A stretch of DNA of 64,000 bases from Shewanella algae (lineage in GTDB: Bacteria > Pseudomonadota > Gammaproteobacteria > Enterobacterales > Shewanellaceae): the NCBI RefSeq assembly GCF_009183365.2, contig NZ_CP068230.1, forward strand, positions 4,369,001 through 4,433,000, in the 5' to 3' direction. A model generated the notes under the pieces. It was not told the DNA's origin. It worked only from the letters and a program-made list of their open reading frames with translations, and made no database searches. The stretch's first letter is position 1; the number at the start of each line of letters is the position of its first letter. A program made the position numbers and the translations under genes. This document shows positions 7,744 through 15,857 of this stretch, in pieces.

Positions 7744-7772
7744 GAAAGGCGCTCAATCGAGCGCCTTTCCCT
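7744..7772. terminator. Bidirectional terminator between small protein and permease
   Basis: GAAAGGCGCTC (7744-7754) pairs perfectly over 11 bp with GAGCGCCTTTC (7759-7769) around an AATC loop, with A/T-rich flanks usable in both directions. It separates the rightward small gene from the leftward SO_0444-type permease. Confidence 0.8.
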
Positions 7773-7786
7773 TGTGCAGTGGAGTG

Positions 7787-9121
7787 TCAGCCGGAGCAGC
7801 AATCCCGCCGCAGCCAACGCCTGGGGATCTTGTCGTAAATCACCTTGGCCATCAGCAGCGCCAGAATAATCCCCGACCAGTTGACCACAGCCTGTGGCAG
7901 TAACTGGTGCTCTTCCCCTATCTGCGGCATCACTTCAAAACCAAAGTTCGCCACCAGCAGGTTCACCAGCATTCCGGCCAGCAGCGCCACCCCGAGTACC
8001 CCGCCAAGATAGCCGTAAAGCGCCCGTTTACCCATCTCTTTGGCGACTACGCCTAGGGTGGCTATGTTGGTAGCTGGTCCCGCCAGCATAAACACCAACA
8101 CGGCGCCCGGGGAAACCCCGGCCAGCAGCAAACCTGCCGCTATCGGCGTCGAAGCAGTGGCACAGATATACATGGGGATGGAGATGAGAACCATCACCAG
8201 CATGGCCAGAATACCGCCGCCCCATTGGGCCAGGAAGTCTCCCGGCACATAGGTCTGTACCAGCGCGGCAAAGAATAACCCCACCAGCAACCAGATGGCG
8301 GTGTCACGCACCAGATCCGTGGCGGCATACTTGAGACCGGCCAACACTCTATGCAAGACAGACTTCGACTTGAGTTCAGCTGCCATGTCGTCACTGTCAC
8401 AGCAGCTTGAGGCCGATTGCGATGATGAACAACATGAAGCCGTCTCTACCTTAGGTTGAGAGCAGCAGGACTGAGAGGCTTCTTCCTTGACTGAAGAGCA
8501 ACAAGACGCGGCGGTGGTGCTGGCCTTAGCGGTACTGACCTTGGCCGTACTGCAGCTGTCTGCCTCTTGCACCTTGGCCGTGGCACAACAGGAACTCTGA
8601 ACTTGTGTCGGCGCGGTCTTGAGAGGACTGTAGTTGGCGGCGGCTACCGGCTTGAACTGAGCCACTGTTTTGGCTTGAGCCTTCTCCGGCTCGCTCTTCT
8701 TCACTGCCTCAGAGGGCAAAACCGGCTCATCATCGCGGCCAACCAGCAAACCCGCCACTATGGCACTGCACACTGCGGCAATAGGTCTGACAATCGCCAT
8801 AAAGGGGCCGAGCAGAACATAGGACACAGTGACCGAATCGACACCGGTTTCAGGGGTCGATACCAGAAAAGAGGTGGTGGCCGCCTTAGAGGCGCCGCTG
8901 CGTCTCAGGCCAACGGCGGCCGGGATAACGCCGCAGGAACACAGCGGCAAAGGCGCGCCCAGCAGGGCCGCCTTGACCGTGGTCTTGAGGCCATGGCCCC
9001 CCAATTGTTTTTGCATCCAGCTCATGGGAACAAAAACCTTCAGCAGCCCCGCCAGCACCAGCCCCAATAGCAGCCAGGGTGCCGACTCGAGAAACAGCTC
9101 AATAAAATTATCCATCAACAT
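7787..9121 (-). CDS. SO_0444-family Cu/Zn efflux permease (ArsP/DUF318 type) with Cys-rich linker
   Basis: 444 residues from ATG 9121 (ATG at 9115 is an alternative). Two homologous membrane blocks, residues about 10-128 and 260-430, resemble the ArsP_1 (DUF318) permease fold; the first contains the conserved PLCSCGVIPAAVGLRRSGAS, the second PMYICATASTPIAAGLLLAG. Between them is an unusual hydrophilic linker, residues about 130-245, containing 11 cysteines mostly as CC pairs (178/179, 207/208, 219/220, 230/231, 240/241) and a final CC near the C-terminus, fitting soft-metal binding. The family name refers to S. oneidensis SO_0444, linked to Cu/Zn efflux. The start overlaps the end of the MerR gene, indicating translational coupling and metal-induced expression. 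Confidence 0.88.
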   Translation of the reverse strand: MLMDNFIELFLESAPWLLLGLVLAGLLKVFVPMSWMQKQLGGHGLKTTVKAALLGAPLPLCSCGVIPAAVGLRRSGASKAATTSFLVSTPETGVDSVTVSYVLLGPFMAIVRPIAAVCSAIVAGLLVGRDDEPVLPSEAVKKSEPEKAQAKTVAQFKPVAAANYSPLKTAPTQVQSSCCATAKVQEADSCSTAKVSTAKASTTAASCCSSVKEEASQSCCSQPKVETASCCSSSQSASSCCDSDDMAAELKSKSVLHRVLAGLKYAATDLVRDTAIWLLVGLFFAALVQTYVPGDFLAQWGGGILAMLVMVLISIPMYICATASTPIAAGLLLAGVSPGAVLVFMLAGPATNIATLGVVAKEMGKRALYGYLGGVLGVALLAGMLVNLLVANFGFEVMPQIGEEHQLLPQAVVNWSGIILALLMAKVIYDKIPRRWLRRDCCSG

Positions 9122-9606
9122 GATTTTGCGCCCCTACTTACACGGCTATTGGCATGACTGTGATTGTGACCCTTGCCGGTTTCGACTCTGGGGGACAGCT
9201 CATCGTCACAGGACTCCAACGCCTCCAAAATCGAACAATGCTCGGCACTTTCAGGGCCGCCACAGCAAGTGTCCGACAGTAACTGCAAAGACTGGCGGAA
9301 CTGGTTAAGCTCGGCAATTTTCTGTTGCACCTTATCCAACTTGTCGTCCACCATGCCTTTGACATCGCTGCAGGCACGGTTGGACTTATCCAGTTCAATG
9401 GACAAAAGCTCGGCTATCTCCCCCAGGGTAAAACCCACCGCCTTGGCCCTGAGAATAAACTTCAGCCGCTCAGCGTCCCTGTCGCTGTAGACCCGGTAAC
9501 CGGAGTCGGTGCGCATAGAGGGTGCCAGCAGGCCGTGTTTCTCGTAAAACCTCAGGGTATCGGCCTTGATATCAAAGCGCTTGGCCAGTTCACCTATCCT
9601 GTACAT
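9115..9606 (-). CDS. zntR: MerR-family metal-responsive regulator (ZntR/CadR-like)
   Basis: 163 residues. Residues 1-70 form the MerR winged helix (MYRIGELAKRFDIKADTLRF, then GYRVYSDRDAERLKFI), followed by the dimerisation helix. The metal site matches E. coli ZntR residue for residue: Cys79, Cys114-Cys115 and Cys124 (CCGG...HCSILEALE). This predicts Zn(II)/Cd(II)/Pb(II)-type sensing rather than copper-type CueR, which lacks the CC pair. It heads an operon with the permease, overlapping it by 7 nt, and is preceded by a promoter with the 20-bp spacer typical of MerR activation, so it probably activates its own operon. The C-terminal tail after residue 140 is extra. Confidence 0.9.
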   Translation of the reverse strand: MYRIGELAKRFDIKADTLRFYEKHGLLAPSMRTDSGYRVYSDRDAERLKFILRAKAVGFTLGEIAELLSIELDKSNRACSDVKGMVDDKLDKVQQKIAELNQFRQSLQLLSDTCCGGPESAEHCSILEALESCDDELSPRVETGKGHNHSHANSRVSRGAKSC

Positions 9607-9635
9607 ATGCAGTTCCTGCTAATAATTCCTATTCA

Positions 9636-9667
9636 AGTATAAAGCTTAGAGCTTAATCCAAGGTCAA
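9636..9667 (-). promoter_or_regulatory. MerR-type promoter/operator of the regulator-permease operon
   Basis: Reading leftward, TTGACC (9662-9667) and TATACT (9636-9641) are separated by 20 bp, longer than the usual 17 bp and characteristic of MerR-controlled promoters. The spacer carries an imperfect dyad, CTTGGA-N6-TCTAAG, where the regulator dimer would sit. It lies 30 nt upstream of the regulator start. Confidence 0.75.
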
Positions 9668-9882
9668 GTGTTTTTTATCCCGCTTCGGGGTTTTGGCTTG
9701 TTCGCAGAGCAATATTGTGAAACGCGTAGAAAAAACACCGCGGCAAATCGTTTTACGTTAAAATACGGCGCGCCTTGAGGGTTCCCGGACCATTCGAGGG
9801 ACTTTTGGAAAACAATGCAAATCAGCACTGCCTGGTTTTCCGAAAGATCCTTGAATATAAAAAAGTGGAATACTGTACCCAA

Positions 9883-11472
9883 ATGAATAATGCCAGACCC
9901 ATACGTCGCGCGCTCTTGAGCGTATCTGATAAGACCGGAATCCTGGAGTTCGCCAAAGCGCTGCATGCCCAGGGCGTTGAACTGCTGTCCACCGGAGGCA
10001 CCGCCCGCTTGCTGGCGGATAACGCTGTACCTGTCATTGAAGTTTCAGACTACACAGGTCACCCAGAGATCATGGATGGCCGGGTCAAGACACTGCATCC
10101 CAAAGTGCATGGCGGTATTCTCGCCCGTCGTGGCCAGGACGAAGCCGTCATGGAAGCCAACGGCATAGGCCCGATTGACCTGGTGGCCGTTAACCTCTAC
10201 CCCTTCGCCGAAACCGTTGCCAAGCCGGGTTGTACCCTGGAAGATGCCATCGAGAATATCGATATCGGCGGCCCGACCATGGTGCGCGCCGCGGCCAAGA
10301 ACCACAAAGATGTCACCATAGTGGTTAACGCCTCTGACTATCAACGCGTACTGGCAGAAATGGCGGCCCACCAGGGTTCAACCACTCTGGCAACCCGTTT
10401 CGATCTGGCCATTGCCGCCTTTGAACATACGGCCGCCTATGATGGCATGATAGCCAACTACTTCGGCACTCAGGTTCCGGCCCACAGCAAGGACGAGTGT
10501 CATCAGGATTCCAAGTTCCCGCGCACCTTCAACACTCAGTTGCTGAAGAAACAAGATCTGCGTTACGGCGAGAACAGCCACCAGAGTGCCGCCTTCTATG
10601 TTGACCTCAACACAGACGAAGCCTCGGTCGCCACTGCCGTGCAGCTGCAGGGTAAGGCGCTGTCTTACAACAATATCGCCGACACCGACGCCGCACTGGA
10701 ATGCGTCAAGGAATTTGAGCAACCCGCCTGCGTTATCGTCAAGCACGCCAACCCCTGTGGTGTCGCCTTGGGCAGCGATCTACTGGACGCTTACAACCGC
10801 GCCTTCAAGACAGACCCTACCTCGGCCTTCGGCGGCATCATCGCCTTCAACCGTGAGCTGGACGGCGCCACCGCGGCGGCCATTGTCGAGCGTCAGTTTG
10901 TTGAAGTGATCATCGCTCCTAAGGTCAGCGAGCAAGCCCGCGAGCTGGTTGCCAAGAAAGCCAATGTCCGTCTGCTTGAATGTGGTCAGTGGCAAGGCCG
11001 GACCAAGGGCCTGGATTACAAGCGGGTCAACGGTGGTCTGCTGATCCAGGACAGAGATCAGGGCATGGTGACCGAGGCCGACCTCAAGGTGGTCAGCAAG
11101 CGTCAACCTACTGCCGAAGAAATCAAAGATCTGCTGTTCTGTTGGAAGGTCGCCAAGTTCGTTAAGTCCAACGCCATTGTTTATGCCAAAGACGGCATGA
11201 CCATAGGGGTGGGCGCAGGTCAAATGAGCCGGGTCTATAGCGCCAAAATCGCCGGTATCAAGGCCGCCGATGAAGGCTTGGTCGTGGAAGGTTCAGTGAT
11301 GGCATCCGATGCCTTCTTCCCCTTCCGTGACGGTATCGATGCCGCTGCTGCTGCCGGTATCAGCTGCATCATTCAACCCGGTGGCTCCATCCGCGATGAA
11401 GAGGTGATTGCCGCTGCAGACGAGCATGGAATGGCCATGGTATTTACCAATATGCGCCACTTCCGTCACTGA
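9883..11472 (+). CDS. purH: Bifunctional AICAR formyltransferase / IMP cyclohydrolase
   Basis: 529 residues from ATG 9883, the same length as E. coli PurH; the reading frame extends further upstream but the N-terminus MNNARPIRRALLSVSDKTGI is the conserved one. Residues 1-200 are the MGS-like IMP cyclohydrolase domain (STGGTARLLAD, HPKVHGGILARRG). Residues about 200-529 form the AICAR transformylase domain (LRYGENSHQSAAFY, CVIVKHANPCGVALG, SDAFFPFRDGIDAAAAAGI). It catalyses the last two steps of de novo IMP synthesis in the cytoplasm. purD follows 134 nt downstream, forming a purHD operon as in enterobacteria. An AT-rich promoter-like region precedes it; I found no convincing PurR box. Confidence 0.97.
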   Translation: MNNARPIRRALLSVSDKTGILEFAKALHAQGVELLSTGGTARLLADNAVPVIEVSDYTGHPEIMDGRVKTLHPKVHGGILARRGQDEAVMEANGIGPIDLVAVNLYPFAETVAKPGCTLEDAIENIDIGGPTMVRAAAKNHKDVTIVVNASDYQRVLAEMAAHQGSTTLATRFDLAIAAFEHTAAYDGMIANYFGTQVPAHSKDECHQDSKFPRTFNTQLLKKQDLRYGENSHQSAAFYVDLNTDEASVATAVQLQGKALSYNNIADTDAALECVKEFEQPACVIVKHANPCGVALGSDLLDAYNRAFKTDPTSAFGGIIAFNRELDGATAAAIVERQFVEVIIAPKVSEQARELVAKKANVRLLECGQWQGRTKGLDYKRVNGGLLIQDRDQGMVTEADLKVVSKRQPTAEEIKDLLFCWKVAKFVKSNAIVYAKDGMTIGVGAGQMSRVYSAKIAGIKAADEGLVVEGSVMASDAFFPFRDGIDAAAAAGISCIIQPGGSIRDEEVIAAADEHGMAMVFTNMRHFRH

Positions 11473-11478
11473 TAGTCA

Positions 11479-11538
11479 GCAGGCCCAAACCGGCCTGCAC
11501 TGATGCAATGAACTTATCGCCGGAATGACCTCCGGCGA
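11479..11538 (+). other. Two tandem hairpins between purH and purD
   Basis: GCAGGCC (11479-11485) pairs with GGCCTGC (11492-11498), and TCGCCGGA (11517-11524) pairs with TCCGGCGA (11531-11538). Both stems are perfect, and neither is followed by a T-run. They are more likely mRNA-stabilising or processing structures in the purHD transcript than terminators. Confidence 0.55.
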
Positions 11539-11606
11539 TTCGCCGTAACAAAGCCCTGCCCGGCCTGAACCTGCCCGCAAGGCGTTAAGCGAAAAAGGAT
11601 AAGAAG

Positions 11607-12902
11607 ATGCAAGTACTCGTGATTGGTGGTGGTGGTCGTGAACATGCCCTGGCCTGGAAGGCAGCGCAATCTGCCGCCGTGGAAACCGTATTTGTTGCTC
11701 CGGGGAATGCCGGCACGGCGCTGGAGCCCAAGCTGGAAAACCTGGCGATAGAAGCCACGGATATCCCTGCGTTGCTGGCCTTTGCCAAGCAACAACAGAT
11801 AGCCCTCACCATAGTCGGCCCAGAGGCCCCTCTGGTACTGGGAGTGGTCGATGCCTTCCGCACCGAAGGCCTGAATATCTTTGGCCCCACCGAAGCGGCA
11901 GCGCAACTGGAAGGCTCCAAGGCCTTTACCAAAGACTTTCTTGCCCGCCACCGGATCCCAACCGCCGACTACCAGAACTTCACTGAAATTGCCCCGGCCA
12001 AGGCCTATGTTACCGAACTTGCCGGTCGCACAGGTTTCCCTGTGGTGATCAAGGCCGATGGTCTGGCCGCAGGTAAAGGGGTGATCATCGCCCAGGATCA
12101 AACCGAGGCCGATGCCGCCATCGATGATATGCTGGCAGGCAACAAGTTCGGCGAAGCCGGCTCCAGAGTGGTCGTGGAAGAGTTTCTGCGCGGCGAAGAA
12201 GCCAGCTTTATCGTGATGGTCGACGGCAACAATATTCTGCCCATGGCCACCAGCCAGGATCACAAGGCCCGTGACAACGCCGACAACGGCCCCAACACAG
12301 GCGGCATGGGTGCTTACTCCCCGGCGCCGGTCGTCACCCAAACAGTGCATGATTGGGTCATGGCCAATGTTATCCGGCCAACGGTTGACGGCATGGCCGC
12401 CGAAGGCAATGTCTACACCGGCTTCCTCTATGCCGGCTTGATGGTTGCCACCGATGGCAGCGCCAAGGTGCTGGAATACAACTGCCGCTTTGGCGACCCC
12501 GAGACTCAACCTATCATGATGCGCCTCAAGTCGGATCTGGTGGAGCTCTGCCTGGCCGCCTGCCGTGGTGAGCTGGACAAGGTCAGCGCCGAATATGATC
12601 AGCGTGCCGCCGTCGGTGTGGTCATGGCCGCCGGGGGTTATCCGGATGATTACCGCAAGGGTGATGTTATCGAAGGGCTGTCACTCGGCAATAATGAAGC
12701 CAAGGTGTTCCACGCCGGTACCAAGATGGTCGATGGCCATGTAGTCACCAATGGCGGCCGGGTATTGTGCGCCACCGCTTTGGGCAACACAGTGACCGAG
12801 GCCCAACAGGCCGCTTATGCCTTGGTGGATGAAGTCCATTGGGACGATGTCTACTTCAGAACCGACATAGGCTATCGCGCCATTGCCCGCGAGCAGGCAT
12901 AA
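11607..12902 (+). CDS. purD: Phosphoribosylamine-glycine ligase (GAR synthetase)
   Basis: 431 residues, close to the 429 of E. coli PurD. It starts MQVLVIGGGGREHALAWKAA after an AAGGATAAGAAG ribosome binding region. The ATP-grasp fold is complete: N domain with the GGGGREHAL loop, the family signature GPEAPLVLGVVDAF, the ATP-binding stretch VIKADGLAAGKGV, and the catalytic region YNCRFGDPETQP. It makes glycinamide ribonucleotide, the second step of purine synthesis, from phosphoribosylamine, glycine and ATP. It is second in the purHD operon and is followed by a terminator at 12941-12970. Confidence 0.97.
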   Translation: MQVLVIGGGGREHALAWKAAQSAAVETVFVAPGNAGTALEPKLENLAIEATDIPALLAFAKQQQIALTIVGPEAPLVLGVVDAFRTEGLNIFGPTEAAAQLEGSKAFTKDFLARHRIPTADYQNFTEIAPAKAYVTELAGRTGFPVVIKADGLAAGKGVIIAQDQTEADAAIDDMLAGNKFGEAGSRVVVEEFLRGEEASFIVMVDGNNILPMATSQDHKARDNADNGPNTGGMGAYSPAPVVTQTVHDWVMANVIRPTVDGMAAEGNVYTGFLYAGLMVATDGSAKVLEYNCRFGDPETQPIMMRLKSDLVELCLAACRGELDKVSAEYDQRAAVGVVMAAGGYPDDYRKGDVIEGLSLGNNEAKVFHAGTKMVDGHVVTNGGRVLCATALGNTVTEAQQAAYALVDEVHWDDVYFRTDIGYRAIAREQA

Positions 12903-12940
12903 CGGCTTTCACTCAGTTAGCCAGACTCAACAGTCAACAA

Positions 12941-12970
12941 AAAAGCCCGGGATTTTTCGGGCTTTTCTGT
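12941..12970. terminator. Rho-independent terminator after purHD
   Basis: AAAAGCCCG (12941-12949) and CGGGCTTTT (12958-12966) form a 9-bp stem with an 8-nt loop. It lies between purD and the convergent frdB and may work in both directions. Confidence 0.85.
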
Positions 12971-12993
12971 TTGAACCTCAGCTTAGCTCTTTA

Positions 12994-13041
12994 AGGGCTT
13001 AGTTCTCTGAGGGCATAGTTCCCTGAAGGCGTAGTCACTTT
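12994..13041. repeat. Three imperfect 16-bp tandem repeats at the frdB 3' end
   Basis: AGGGCTTAGTTCTCTG (12994-13009), AGGGCATAGTTCCCTG (13010-13025) and AAGGCGTAGTCACTTT (13026-13041) are consecutive related units. The last one overlaps the frdB stop codon, so the array lies in the 3' end of the frd transcript. Confidence 0.6.
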
Positions 13042-13768
13042 AAAGCAAGGTACTGGCCATCTTGCGGCGCAGGTAGGCTATCTGCTGCATATGGGGCAAG
13101 TCTTTAGGACAATTATCCTGACATCCCAGCAGGGTCATACAACCGAATACCCCATCCTGATTGCCTATCACATGGTAGAAGTCCTCGGCGCTGCGGGCAT
13201 CACGGCTATCCAGCTCGAAGCGGGCGATTTTCATCATGCCGACGGCGCCAACAAAGGTGTCGCGCATCTGCTTGGTGGCGCAGGCCGAGACACAGACACC
13301 GCACTCTACACAGCGCTCCAGTTCATAGAGTCTGGCGGCTTCCTCCGGGTCCATCGGGGCTTCCAGATGGTGGATATCCTGCTGATCCGGCTTGGGGCGC
13401 AGCCACAGCTTGAGCCTTTCAGCCAGCTCACGCATAAACTTGCCTGTGTTGACCGACAGATCCCCTATCAGCTCAAAGCCTGGCAGCGGCATCAGGGTGA
13501 TCAGTCCATCTGGATATTTGGCGGTCAAGGTGCGGCAAGCCAAGGTAGGAAAGCCGTTGATCACCATGGCGCAGCTGCCGCAAATCCCGGCGCGACAGAC
13601 AAAGTCGAACTGCAGCGATGGGTCCTGCTCCTCCCTGAGGCGATTGAGGGCGATAAATACCGTCATCCCCGGAGTTTCTTGCAGCTGATAGTCCACCATT
13701 TGTGGCTTGTCTCCCGCTTGCTGTGGGTCGTAACGGAAGATCCTGAAGGTTAAAGTGCGGCCACTCAT
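13040..13768 (-). CDS. frdB: Fumarate reductase iron-sulfur subunit
   Basis: 242 residues with all three cluster motifs of FrdB/SdhB. The N-terminal ferredoxin domain carries the [2Fe-2S] ligands in CRAGICGSCAMVING and the distal Cys in TLACRTL. The C-terminal domain has CVECGVCVSAC for the [4Fe-4S] cluster and CMTLLGCQDNCPK for the [3Fe-4S] cluster. It links FAD in FrdA to the haems of the cytochrome b subunit at the cytoplasmic face of the inner membrane. The start overlaps the frdA stop by 4 nt (ATGA). The size and the Wolinella-like 'GCQDNCPK' suggest a type B (single cytochrome b) quinol:fumarate reductase. Confidence 0.95.
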   Translation of the reverse strand: MSGRTLTFRIFRYDPQQAGDKPQMVDYQLQETPGMTVFIALNRLREEQDPSLQFDFVCRAGICGSCAMVINGFPTLACRTLTAKYPDGLITLMPLPGFELIGDLSVNTGKFMRELAERLKLWLRPKPDQQDIHHLEAPMDPEEAARLYELERCVECGVCVSACATKQMRDTFVGAVGMMKIARFELDSRDARSAEDFYHVIGNQDGVFGCMTLLGCQDNCPKDLPHMQQIAYLRRKMASTLL

Positions 13769-15792
13769 GCGTTGTCATCTCCGGCAGGGTTAGGCTGAGA
13801 AGGAATTGAAGTCTGTGGGCAAGCCAGGCGGTCGCTCAGGCGCTCGTTGCCGGGGCGCAGGCTTTCCGGCAGTTCGAACGGCATCAGTGCCCGCTGCTTG
13901 TCTTCAGCGCCGGCATCCGGCCCCAAAGACGCGAGAATGGCAGCAATCTCCTGCTCGCGTTTGGCGGTATCCGGATGGGCAATGGCATTGTCGGCACCAT
14001 AGCCGCGATAGCCGGGCGGCAGTTCCATCTGCATCACATCCAGCGCCTCGTAGCTGAGCACAGGCTCCAGCGCATCGGCGTCCGGCCAGCTGGCCAGGGT
14101 ACGGCTGAGCCAGTCTTTGTCGTTACGCTGCGGGTAATCCTCGCGGGCATGGGCACCACGGCTCTCGGTGCGCGCCAGGGCGCCGCAGGCCACAGTCAGC
14201 GCCACCTTAAGCATACGCCTGACCCGTAGGGCCTCGACCAACTCGGGGTTGGCGTGGCGCTTCTTGCAGGTGACAACAATATTGCGCGAGCGGGCCAGCA
14301 AATCCTTGAGTTCGGCCACCGCCTTTTCCAGCTCAGGGCCGTTACGGAAGATGCCGACATAGTCCATCATCACTCTTTGCATCAGGCGCTTGAGCTCAAA
14401 CGGGCTCTCGCCCTGCTCCCGAGCCAGCAGCTCGTCTATCTCCTGGTTGAGCTCATCACGGAAACGCTGCACCAGCGCCGTATCCAGCACCAGCTCCTCC
14501 TGCTCACAGAAGTCGGCCACATATTTGCCTATGATCATGCCGCCGACCACAGTTTCCGCCAGCGAATTCCCGCCCAGACGGTTAAAACCATGCATGTCCC
14601 AACAGGCCGCCTCACCGACACTGAACAACCCCTTGAGCTGCGGGCTCTCTCCTGTGTGATTGGTGCGAATGCCGCCCATGGAATAGTGCTGGGTCGGCCG
14701 CACCGGGATCCACTCTTCGGCCGGATCTATGCCGAGGAAGTTCTCGCAGATCTCTTTGACTTCCCGCAGGTTGGTTTCCACATGCTTGCGCCCCAGCAGG
14801 GTGATATCCAGCCACAGGTGCGGGCCATAGGGGCTGTCGACTCCCTTGCCCTTACGCATATGTTCTGTCATCCGCCGTGATACCACGTCACGGGAGGCCA
14901 GCTCTTTCTTCTCCGGCTCATAGTCGGGCATAAAGCGGTAGCCGTCTTTATCCCGCAGCAAGCCACCGTCTCCACGGCAACCCTCTGTGGTCAGAATGCC
15001 CACGGGCACTATGGCCGTGGGGTGGAACTGTACGGCTTCCATATTGCCAAGGGTCGCAACCCCGGTTTCCAGCGCCAGCGCCTGGCCTATGCCCTCACAG
15101 ATCACCGCATTGGTGGACACCTCATAGATACGGCCATAGCCACCTGTGGCTATGGTGGTGGCCCGGGCGATATAGGCCCTGAGTTCACCGGTGATCAAAC
15201 AGCGGGCAATGACCCCATGGCAGCGGCTGCCGTCGTGAATGAGTTTCAGCGCCTCGACCCGCTCATGCACCGGGATATCCATGGAGATCGCCTTATTGTC
15301 CACCGCATACAGCAGCGAGTGGCCGGTACCATCGGCGGTGTAACAGGTGCGCCATTTCTTGGTGCCGCCAAAGTCGCGGGCGTTGATCAGCCCGTGAGCC
15401 TCGGCGGCTTCTTCCAGAGTTACTTTTTCGGCATTGACCACTACTTGACGCGGCCCGGCAGTCACCCTGGTCCAGGGTACGCCCCAGTTGGCCAGCTCAC
15501 GCACCGCCTTGGGAGCACAGTGGGCGAACATTCGTGCCACCTGCTGATCGCAGCCCCAGTCTGAGCCTTTGACCGTGTCCTGAAAATGCACATCTTCGCT
15601 GTCGCCCATGCCCTTGACGGTATTGCCGAGACTGGCCTGCATGCCGCCCTGGGCCGCGGCCGAGTGGGAACGCTTGGCAGGGATCAGCGACAGTACCAGG
15701 GTATCCAGGCCACGCTCTTTGGAAGCGATGGCTACCCGCAGACCCGCCAATCCGGCGCCGACAACCAACGAATCCGTATAGATGAGTTTCAC
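13765..15792 (-). CDS. frdA: Fumarate reductase flavoprotein subunit
   Basis: 675 residues from GTG 15792, preferred over a GTG two codons upstream because AAGGAG lies 5 nt before it. The N-terminus holds the FAD-binding fold (DSLVVGAGLAGLRVAIA) and the covalent-FAD histidine in the motif RSHSAAAQGGMQASLG. The active-site segment VQFHPTAIVPVGILTTEGCR and the later HYSMGGIRTN are as in Wolinella FrdA, while the length exceeds E. coli FrdA (602) and fits type B enzymes (about 656). It reduces fumarate to succinate as the terminal step of anaerobic respiration. It is between cytochrome b genes and frdB in one operon; a separate periplasmic fumarate reductase, common in Shewanella, is not in the window. 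Confidence 0.95.
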   Translation of the reverse strand: MKLIYTDSLVVGAGLAGLRVAIASKERGLDTLVLSLIPAKRSHSAAAQGGMQASLGNTVKGMGDSEDVHFQDTVKGSDWGCDQQVARMFAHCAPKAVRELANWGVPWTRVTAGPRQVVVNAEKVTLEEAAEAHGLINARDFGGTKKWRTCYTADGTGHSLLYAVDNKAISMDIPVHERVEALKLIHDGSRCHGVIARCLITGELRAYIARATTIATGGYGRIYEVSTNAVICEGIGQALALETGVATLGNMEAVQFHPTAIVPVGILTTEGCRGDGGLLRDKDGYRFMPDYEPEKKELASRDVVSRRMTEHMRKGKGVDSPYGPHLWLDITLLGRKHVETNLREVKEICENFLGIDPAEEWIPVRPTQHYSMGGIRTNHTGESPQLKGLFSVGEAACWDMHGFNRLGGNSLAETVVGGMIIGKYVADFCEQEELVLDTALVQRFRDELNQEIDELLAREQGESPFELKRLMQRVMMDYVGIFRNGPELEKAVAELKDLLARSRNIVVTCKKRHANPELVEALRVRRMLKVALTVACGALARTESRGAHAREDYPQRNDKDWLSRTLASWPDADALEPVLSYEALDVMQMELPPGYRGYGADNAIAHPDTAKREQEIAAILASLGPDAGAEDKQRALMPFELPESLRPGNERLSDRLACPQTSIPSQPNPAGDDNA

Positions 15793-15857
15793 GCACACTC
15801 CTTATGGGACGGCCCAATGCCGTTTGCCCTAAAGCTATCTGTTTGGGTTATCGATAC

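Noticed and set aside
7266..7817. 183-codon reverse frame in the EamA-permease gap
   Set aside because: It covers a repeat copy, the small basic gene and a terminator, and its product is low-quality sequence with no domain. Part of it is just the repeat translated.
9740..9765. PurR box upstream of purH (GCAAATCGTTTTAC)
   Set aside because: It resembles the PurR half-sites only with an inserted base and a mismatched right arm, so it is not convincing.
11514..12509. 331-codon reverse frame over purD and similar long antisense frames over frdB, frdA, the M16 gene and the receptor
   Set aside because: High-GC coding DNA commonly yields stop-free antisense frames. All overlap well-supported genes and have no recognisable domains or ribosome binding sites.
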